Shown here: in pieces, positions 52,201 through 61,500 of the stretch
Layout: every line of letters begins with the position of its first letter
How positions within the stretch are numbered: the first letter of the stretch is position 1
DNA from: Hofstenia miamia
Taxonomy: Eukaryota > Xenacoelomorpha > Acoela > Hofsteniidae
Length of the DNA: 64,000 bases
Reading direction: 5' to 3'
Assembly: GCA_900660155.1 (NCBI GenBank)
Contig: CABFPE010000010.1
Location: 513,665 to 577,664, forward strand
The notes under the pieces: generated by a model
Databases searched by the model: none
What the model was told of the DNA's origin: nothing
The model's input: only the letters and a program-made list of their open reading frames with translations
Made by a program: the position numbers and the translations under genes

Positions 52201-55200
52201 TTATTTCTTGTTCATTTATCACAATAGTTTTACATTGGAATAAGAAATTTTACGTATTTGCTACATAAATGCACTTTTTTCAGATCATTGGGTTACATTT
52301 TAGAATTTTATATGTTACATTTTGGTTGCCTTTGTCATATGAAATTTTTAAATGCAATTTGAAAGAGAATCATTTCAATTTTTCGGTAAAGAGTACTTTG
52401 CGTAATATATTATCGAAAGAGACATTTCCTAAAAATCACCATTTTGAAATTGGTTATTGAAAAAAATTTTCCAACCTTGTTCAAGATTACCCTTTTATTT
52501 GTCTATTTTTGATGGAGATCATTACTGATCAGACTTGTCAACGAGCCGAGCCGAGCTTGAGCACATAATTTGATATACAACGAGCCTATTTTAGGCAAAA
52601 CAAGTTTATAGTTCTGCTTGTTAATTTTTTATGGAGATTTTTTATTTTTTGCATTCAGTAGGCCTTTCCTATAATCTTATTTAAGAAATGTTTATTTAAT
52701 AATAGGAAGATCTATGTAAAAAATTCTTTGAGTACAATATTTTTAAAAAAATACCGAGCTAAAACGAGCCTCATTCAAAGATTTTATGTGGCGAGCCGAG
52801 CCGAGACGAACTTGCACAAAATTTAAACGAGCCGAGCCATGCCGAGCTTGAAAATGTCGGCTTGTTGACAAGTCTGTTACTGATGCTTAACAGCTTTGTA
52901 TTTTATATATAAATGTTTACACAATACTTTGGATAAACTTTAAACTTTTCAAGTTTCCATGTGACGTTTTTAAGTTTTGCTTTGAGTAGAATTTTATACT
53001 CTAAGCGCTATAAATTAACCGTTTGAAAGTTGTATTCAATTATTTAACCTCGTCGCGACATATTTATATGTCCAACTACGCTTTTATGGCCCTCGTATAT
53101 TAAAAAATCATCAAACGGTTATATTTGTAGCGATTTCGATACAATTACTTTATCATTAATTAAAACCGTTGTTTCTAATGCTTTAGCGAGCAATACTCTT
53201 CCTGTTTCATTATAATTATCGATATGGCTGCGCAACCTCTCCTGTCCGGTAGAACTATTATAAGTTTTTCTAGGCCAGCGCAGAGGTGGACACGGGCCGA
53301 ATTTTTTAAGCCCAGCCCGTCAACTATTATTTCAATCTCGTTTTCGGGCCGTGTTGGGGTTTTTGTTGCCCGTTTTCGGCCCTTCAAAATTTATTGATCT
53401 ATTTCAACACATTATATTTTAGCTGTAGCACTAAGTCCAATTTGACTGCAATCTCTTTCTGACTGAGCAGAAGTTGCTTGGGTGGCATATATCTTCAATG
53501 CAACGTTACACAAAGTTTGTTAGATGCTTCTATTGAGATTTCAAAAATGTATATTTAAAAGCTTTTTACAATTCAATTTATTCGGCCCGTTTTTTTCCGT
53601 AATTTCCTAAATCTTGGTTCCTGCCCGTGTCCATCTCTGGGCCAGCATAACTTCTACTTACAAATCTTGTTTAATTTTTTTTTTCTAAATTGAAAATCTA
53701 AAATATTTTTTCGCATCTTTAGTGTTGTTCTGAAAGTTTTTATGCAAGATAAATTTGGGTATTCTACCAAAAATCTTAAATTGAAAAAGAAACGGTGTGA
53801 TTTGAACTAGTTTTAAGTTGAATTTCAAGAATGACCTCTAATTTAAAATAAGCTGTCCAATTAGAAATGATAAAGACTGCTCGTGGAAATGTGCTGTTTT
53901 TTAATTTCATCGACGTAGCTGCGATTAGTCAACAGTCAGCTTACGTCATTTGATGCAGAGCAAGTGCAGTATTTATTTGTTTGATTTCTTTGATAAATCA
54001 CCAACGAAATATATCAATCTCACTTTATAATGCTTCGCTGGTTCGCTTCGAGATGCTCTCTAAGCAACCAACATTATTAAATTTCCTAGAATACACTATG
54101 ACCTGATACTACGTCATGAGATTGTTTATTTTCATTCCTCCCGTTTCTCAAGTTTTCTCCTTCAAAAACCAAACAATGCTCAATTTTCAAGATTATTGGC
54201 ATTCACAAGTTACTCATAGAACTATGCAAAACTTTCCAAAAGTTTTGCTGTAGTCTTCTACTATAATTTCAACTTATCTCAAATATTTCATTCGAATGAT
54301 CCACCTACCATTTGCCTTAGGGCAGTGATGCCACGGTGACGGCCCAGTTACATCAGTGGTTGGAAAGTTTTTTATAATAAATAATATTTTGATACAATAT
54401 TAACAAATGTATATCTTCTTTTGTTTTTTTCTTTAGGCCACACGGACACAATCCGATTTTTAAAGTAGAAAACATCTTAAATGGCAAAACAAGTTTAGTC
54501 TTTGGTCTCGCAAGTCCAAACGTATACCGGAAATTTGCCCCCGAGTTTTCCCATAAAAACAATTTTGCTCTTTGACAGACTGACTAAATTCCTACTTTAC
54601 GTTATCTTTTGTATGTAGCGTTTGTTAGCAATTTTAGATAACTGAAGTAGGCATTAGGCCTTTATTATTAAGAATACAAACCTTGTTTTCTGTTTACAAA
54701 GCATTAAGAATTCGGGTGTTTTGTGTATTAAAGTTCAGCACTATTGTTCATTCACTAGATTGAAAGTTTAATTGTAGAAAGCATTTGTTTACCATTTAAA
54801 ACTTCTCTGTCCAATTAGCAGATTTCTACTGAAATTCATTAAATGTTTGAGGTCTTTGCTTAATTAAGTGGTTTTAAGAGGCCATATTCGTAATGTTAAT
54901 CCGTATTTTGATCCAATTTCTGGTGAATTATTATTTTAATTTCGACAATTCGACCTTAATCTTGAGCTGTTAATTAAATTTAAACTTTACCTTCTGAAGG
55001 CTATACTTTCTATATTAAAGAACGTCTTAACATCTGCCTATGTTTAATGCTATCATTTTTAATGGATAGATTTGGCATCGTTCACGATTCTATTGAACTT
55101 CAATCCCTCTGAAAACGGGAAGTAGACAACTTTTTAAAGCATTTCATTCTCTTTTATTAATCGAAATAATTGTTTGAAGTGGAACTATGAATATTGGACG

Positions 55201-55513
55201 TTGTATATCATAATTATCTCACTTTTAACGAGGTCAACCCGAGTTTGTTTGCAAATTCCGTTTACTTCGCTTTTGTCTAAGTGAACGCATTCGGAGATTA
55301 AACCTTAATTATCTCCTTTTCGAATGCCCACTTTGCGGACAGATCGACACTGGGTGTGCATCTAAAAATAGCTCCTTCTATACAATAGCCTATTAAGAAA
55401 TTGTTAACTATATGCTTCACCTATTGTTACCTGAAGTAAGTGCCAATTCATAGACTATGCATGACAATGGGCATTAATTTGATGGATAAATTGACTTCCA
55501 AGTCGATTTGACC

Positions 55514-55551
<38 letters not shown>

Positions 55552-58500
55552 NNNNNNNNNNNNNNNNNNNNNNNNNNNNNNNNNNNNNNNNNNNNNNNNN
55601 NNNNNNNNNNNNNNNNNNNNNNNNNNNNNNNNNNNNNNNNNNNNNNNNNNNNNNNNNNNNNNNNNNNNNNNNNNNNNNNNNNNNNNNNNNNNNNNNNNNN
55701 NNNNNNNNNNNNNNNNNNNNNNNNNNNNNNNNNNNNNNNNNNNNNNNNNATATATATATATATATATATATATATATAGCCAAAATTGTATTCATAATTC
55801 ATTATTATGTATGTTTGTTATGGTTTTATGTATAATACGGAGTGTTTAGCCGTTACGTCCGCCGGCTCTAATTCCGGCCTCGTCTTCATTGGCCACTGTT
55901 TCTTCGAGTGCGTCATTGGCACCAGTCGCAACAGCCGCCACCCAACTACCTGGACAAAGTCAAACACTCAGCTCACTGCTTTATTTTCCTCTTATTAGAC
56001 ACAATGGCGTTGACGTCACTCATGATAACCCAAATATACTCGATATTGCCTCTCAGGGATCATTCGCACCCACACAAAAAGGTATTCATACATCCAAAGA
56101 ATTTGTTTTTTCTACAATTTGAAATCTCACCTAAGGTTTATTCTTTCACATCAATTAATGTCTTTTCCAGCCAACAGAAAATTCGAATGTTTCGAAATTT
56201 TTCTAGTATATCTTGCATTACTTACAAGCTTATAGTTTTCAATAGCTAGCAATTTTAGTGGATATTACCGAAGGTATAGATAAATTGAAGCCGAGCTTCG
56301 GACTGATCTATTTTCTCTACTTACTAAGTTTTTTTCCCCACCACTTGATGGTTTTATGTGGTGACATAATGGAAGTTTGTCCAATATTAGAATTGTTGTC
56401 GATAGCTTTGATGTCATCAGCGGTGGAAATCTTCAGTGGAATATATTCAACTAACAAATTTCTTTTGAAAATGCGTCTGTATTCTAATTTTAGTAGAGTT
56501 TTTTGGAACTAATAATTGTAGAGTTTCTTTTAAGCATTTACTAATTTAAAATGCCGCTCTCCTTTGATTTCCTAACTTAGACCTTCTACCTGTGACAGTT
56601 TTTATTTTTAGCCAGCGAGGCGTTTTTGCTTGTTAGTAAACAAACGGCTAGTCTTTGTCCGTATCCCTGTCCTACACACTCCAAAGCGCGCTTTCTGCTG
56701 CGAAAGGTAATAAGCGATGCATCTAAATTTAGTCCGTAATCTTTTCCTCTTTAACTCGACTGCTCTTAATTAATTATTCTCCGATAGCTAGACACGCTTT
56801 ACATTCTATTGCGCAGATCAAATTTTAAATTAGCTATGTATGTTTAATGCTGCACTACTGTCCACGGATTTCAATCCCCTTATAATTGCATTTCATTAAA
56901 CTGTTGCACGCACAGCGATTTTATAGTACATAATTTATAAAAAAAATGAAACGTACACTAGATTGTCGCTCGTCTATACATCTGGTTGCTCTGATTTTGT
57001 TAAGCCCATCCCTCTGTATTGGTCTCTTTGAACTTTACATTGGGTTTCTCTTGTATAAGGCAGTGGTGACCCTAATGCGTTTTTAGTTAAATCTATACTA
57101 TTTTCGTTTAATTTTATAAGACATGGTGTAAATTTTGCAAAATATCTGATTGAAATGCATTTTGTAGCTTCTTAAGATTTGATAACAAAGACATTGATGA
57201 TTTTTTTAACTAACTTTACGTTAATCACAGACATTCCGACCATAAGTCTTTTTGTAATGAACTTCAGTCATTTGCTTGACATGATTAAATTTAAATGCTT
57301 GTGATCATTAAGATTTTGAATGCTGACACACAACTGCTGGATGGTGTGAATACAACTTGTTTGGCTCTAAGTGAATGCTTTCATTTCATACTTTTCGTAT
57401 CAAGAAACATCTGCAATTATAAATTTACTATTTCATTAACCAGCCAATCCATCCCCACCTGAAACCGATGAATATTTAAATGGGATTTTCTGAGGCTGTT
57501 CCATCCGCATCAAAACGAAATTTTGCAAATTTATTTATAGTAAAACTTCCATTAAGATGTTTTAATTAAGCGCTAAAGATTCATCATCCGCCTCAATGAC
57601 ATGAAATGTTTGCAACGCTTTTCAACAATTCCAATTATACATAAATGAGATATTTCGAACTTCGAGTAACTTAATTTACAGTACTTAAGAACTTCACTCT
57701 GATGTGTTCTTTTGTTCGCTTTTGATGGAATGTTTTACCTAAATACGTTGTCGAAACGTTTTCATTCTAAAAGCTTTTTTGTCTTTAAATTTATGATAAT
57801 ATTTTTCTCGTTTCATTTCTCCTCTAATCCGAAAATATATATGCTCTTCTTGCAAATTTTCACAACCATTTTCGCTATCCCTCTTATATTATTCAATTTT
57901 TATCACGTGTTTTATATCGGCTGAGCCTTAACCCAGTGGGGCGCTTTGTCTCCTTATCCAGAAAGGTGTATCGTTCCAGAAAACGTTTACTGCATAACTT
58001 GTTCCCAAAACATTTGAGTTCATTCAAAATAGGGGATTTTTTTAGCCATTACCATTGTACTTGCTTTTTACAATGTCTTCAAATAAAATTGATAAAAATT
58101 AAAAAGTTTTTTATAAATAAGTTGTTATATAATTCCAATCTCTACTGTGCCGTTGTCTAGTTTTAATCTCAGTGTTAAGGTTTAGGAGTCCAAGTTCTTC
58201 AAGATAAGCTGAGAAGAAAACAGAGGAATCAAGTCACAACTCTCAGTGAAGCTAAACAGGAGCACAAAATCCTCCAGAAAAATCTCCTGCATCATGAACA
58301 AGCAGTTATAAGGTTCACACAAGATTATCAACGAAGGGTAAGAACTTCTACACTGCCATTCCAAAAATCTCATTTATTGAGTTTAGTTTAAACTTCGACG
58401 TTTTTTCCGAGAACATTTAAAATTGTTTTGAATTTTAAAATTACTATCACACTGCATTTTCTCTCTTATTGCGAAATTTAATTTATATTTTTCTATTTGA

Positions 58501-61500
58501 AGCCGAGCGTTTGTTCTTATTTTTCATTTTCTTTAATTAGCTTTTAAACTTCCTTTTTGTAAAAATACATTCGCTGTATAGTTGACATTTCATACCGACT
58601 TACTAAATCGAAGTTTATGCATTTAATTCGTTGGCTTTAGAGATTTTTCCAGCTAACCGATTGAAATTTTAGTACAATGCTGAACGAAAGCAACAAATTG
58701 ATACAATCAACGAGGCCATTCTTGAAAGTCAAGATGAAGAATCACCCAAATCTCAGTCCAACTATCAGAAACTTCTTCATCAGAGTCGAATGTACCTTCG
58801 TCACTCAGAAGACAATATTGTACGCGTTTTTGACATTTTTCTCTGGCTAGTAACATGTTATTAGAGAGTGACATAGATTACCCGATTTCATTTTCCACAT
58901 TGCGTTCGGGTACAAAGAATAGATTTATTATTAAAAAATGCTGATGTTAGCCACCGCTTGATTTGAGAAAGGACAGGATGTTAAATATTACCAATGAATT
59001 GCTGTTTCTCCTATCAGAAATTGATTGATGGTAATTATCATTTGATTGGCCAGAGATCAAAGTCAGCGTTTCGGGTTCGGTCGGGTTCAGGTAGTAAGTC
59101 GTCGGATCGGGTCCATGTTTACCTCATATTGTCACTCTCTACATGTTATGCGCTTGTTCTTTTTTAGTATCCCCTAATATTGTCTTTTGTTTAGTTACAA
59201 GCCCAGTTGCATGAGCCAACACAGCTTTCATTAACAAATTCAGTTAGCAATGTCGCCGAACAATCTGGCATTGTTTATGACATCGCAATGGTAAGACACC
59301 AATGTCTCTGTGGTAACAATACCTACCATGCGGAGAATCCAGCCCGTGTTCAGAACATCTGGATGCGATTTTTGGAACTCGGTTTCATGCATCATTGTAA
59401 GGTAAGTGGGTGGGATTTTTGAACATTTGCTATTGGACGTATTTAGGTGTTGAATGGTGTCGAAATCGAATTGGACGACATTGAGGCTGTTCACAGGTAT
59501 TGTTATTCTTGGATTTTTTTATTAATTTCTGTTGCTTATGTGATATGATAAGTTTTTTTTCATTAAAATTTTTTGCCTTTGTTTGAATAACTGAATGTGA
59601 TATCCGTCTCTTAAACTAGTTGAATTCATATTTTTGTTGACGTCTGCTATATTAGGGATTGTGCAATTATGGGTGTTAAGAGGTTGGGGTGATGAAAATA
59701 TGAATAACGCGTTTTGCTCCAATCTCAAGATTAAGATTAATGTTCGTATAAAGCTCTCAACACATCAAAATAATTCTAAATTTTTTTATCAATTCTCTTG
59801 TTTAAGCAACTGGCTTTGAACTGAATTTGAGGAGCAATTCAGAAGTTTTCGCCAAAGCATTTATAATTTTTTGTATTGATGCATTTTGTCTCGCAAAACT
59901 AAGATGGAGAATTCTTAATTTAAATATATACTTAACATTTTTGAGACTTTTTTATTCCTGTACATCTAAAGGTTCATTGTTGAGGCCTGGTCTTAATTGG
60001 TATGCCCCATCAGAGATGTAGTTTTAATATTTGTTTAATTACTTGGCGCCTTGGTGTACGGAAACAGCCGGATATCACCCAACGCAATTGCAAGATACGT
60101 CATATGCCTTGAAGCTAAGGATGATCTTATAGGAATTTACATCCTGAATTTGGAACTCTCCTCCGTCTGATTCAATCACGTGACGCATGAGTGCTCTAAA
60201 TAGCCTTACCAAATGGCTTCTATATGTATAAATCAAGAATTTTCAAGAATATTTTTTAGTTGATTTAAAATGTTTCAGTCTTCCGAATTATAGGAATACT
60301 GTTTTCCTGAATTGCAATTTTTTTCAGCATTTGAATTAAATTTCACACCTAAGATTAAAGAAACTCTCATTGAAAATCCTAAAAATCCGCATAAATTTTA
60401 ATTCGGATTATTGAGGCAAAATGCGTGTTTTGTTGTTGCTGACTGTAAAAAAATACTTACATAATACAATGTTTGACGCAGCATCATTACAAAAACTTTA
60501 CGTTTACATCGCTACTGTACATTGAATTAACTTTTGAGTTTCGATTAAAGTTATTGACAAATTTGTAGTATTATAATTTATTAAAAGCATTGGTTGAAGA
60601 AATCTTTTTTGCAGTTATGATTTTTTAAAAAGCGAAGGGAATTGGTTACATTTATAAATGCCGATTATAAAATGTATTTAGTTCTCAACACACCTCACTA
60701 TACGCCACCGATCAACTCTCACAAAAGAACATTTCAAAGGAATTGCAGCTGCAGAGACTTAATTTGCTGCCCTGCGGCGGTCTAGGCATAGACACCGATA
60801 CCATTTGGAATGATCTTCATTCGAGGAAGGCGTGCGTCATCGCGGCAGGAAGTCTCGTGTCTCTGTGTGAAGCAGTGGCCAACAGAGAATTGCGCAACGG
60901 TTTCGCCCTCATCCGTCCACCTGGACACCATGCCGAAAAAAACCAAGCACTGTGAGATTTTATCAATAATTACACGCTATTTTCCATCTACTTGCATATA
61001 CTCTAGACAGTGGTCTTTAAAATTTAACTTCTTAATGCAACTGGATAAAAGAGGGTTCCTACGTTAAGAAATGAACGGAAGATTGTGTGTTTTAAGATTT
61101 AGGCAAAATAAAACTGCTTTAAATTTTAAGTATGAATTGTGAATACAAAAATATAATTTCTTTCATCATACGCTTTATCTATTTTGGAAAATTGATCTCG
61201 TTTTTCAACTTATTTATTCCAACTAATAAGGTTTTAACTGTTTCATTTTCAGGGGCTTTTGCTACCTAAATAATGTAGCTATTGCTGCTAAACGTCTTCA
61301 CAGAAAAGGTCTTGCCAAAAAGATCCTTATTCTTGATTGGGATGTTCACCATGGTAACGGAACACAGCAAGCCTTCTACGATAACCCTAATGTGCTCTAC
61401 ATATCACTGCATCGCTACGACAACGGGGGCTTTTTTCCAGGATCTGGATCCCCAGATCAGGTACTTCATTATCCAATTTTGTAAAACGTTACCTAAATTA

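Larger units (their letters stand above)
48886..55849 (+). other. HDAC intron 5 (about 7 kb)
   Basis: Contains two different hAT MITEs (52530-52876, 53281-53639) and the 198-N gap within a TA tract. Two exon-like patches (50942-50998 and 51299-51380) do not fit the phase and are listed as rejected. Confidence 0.65.
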
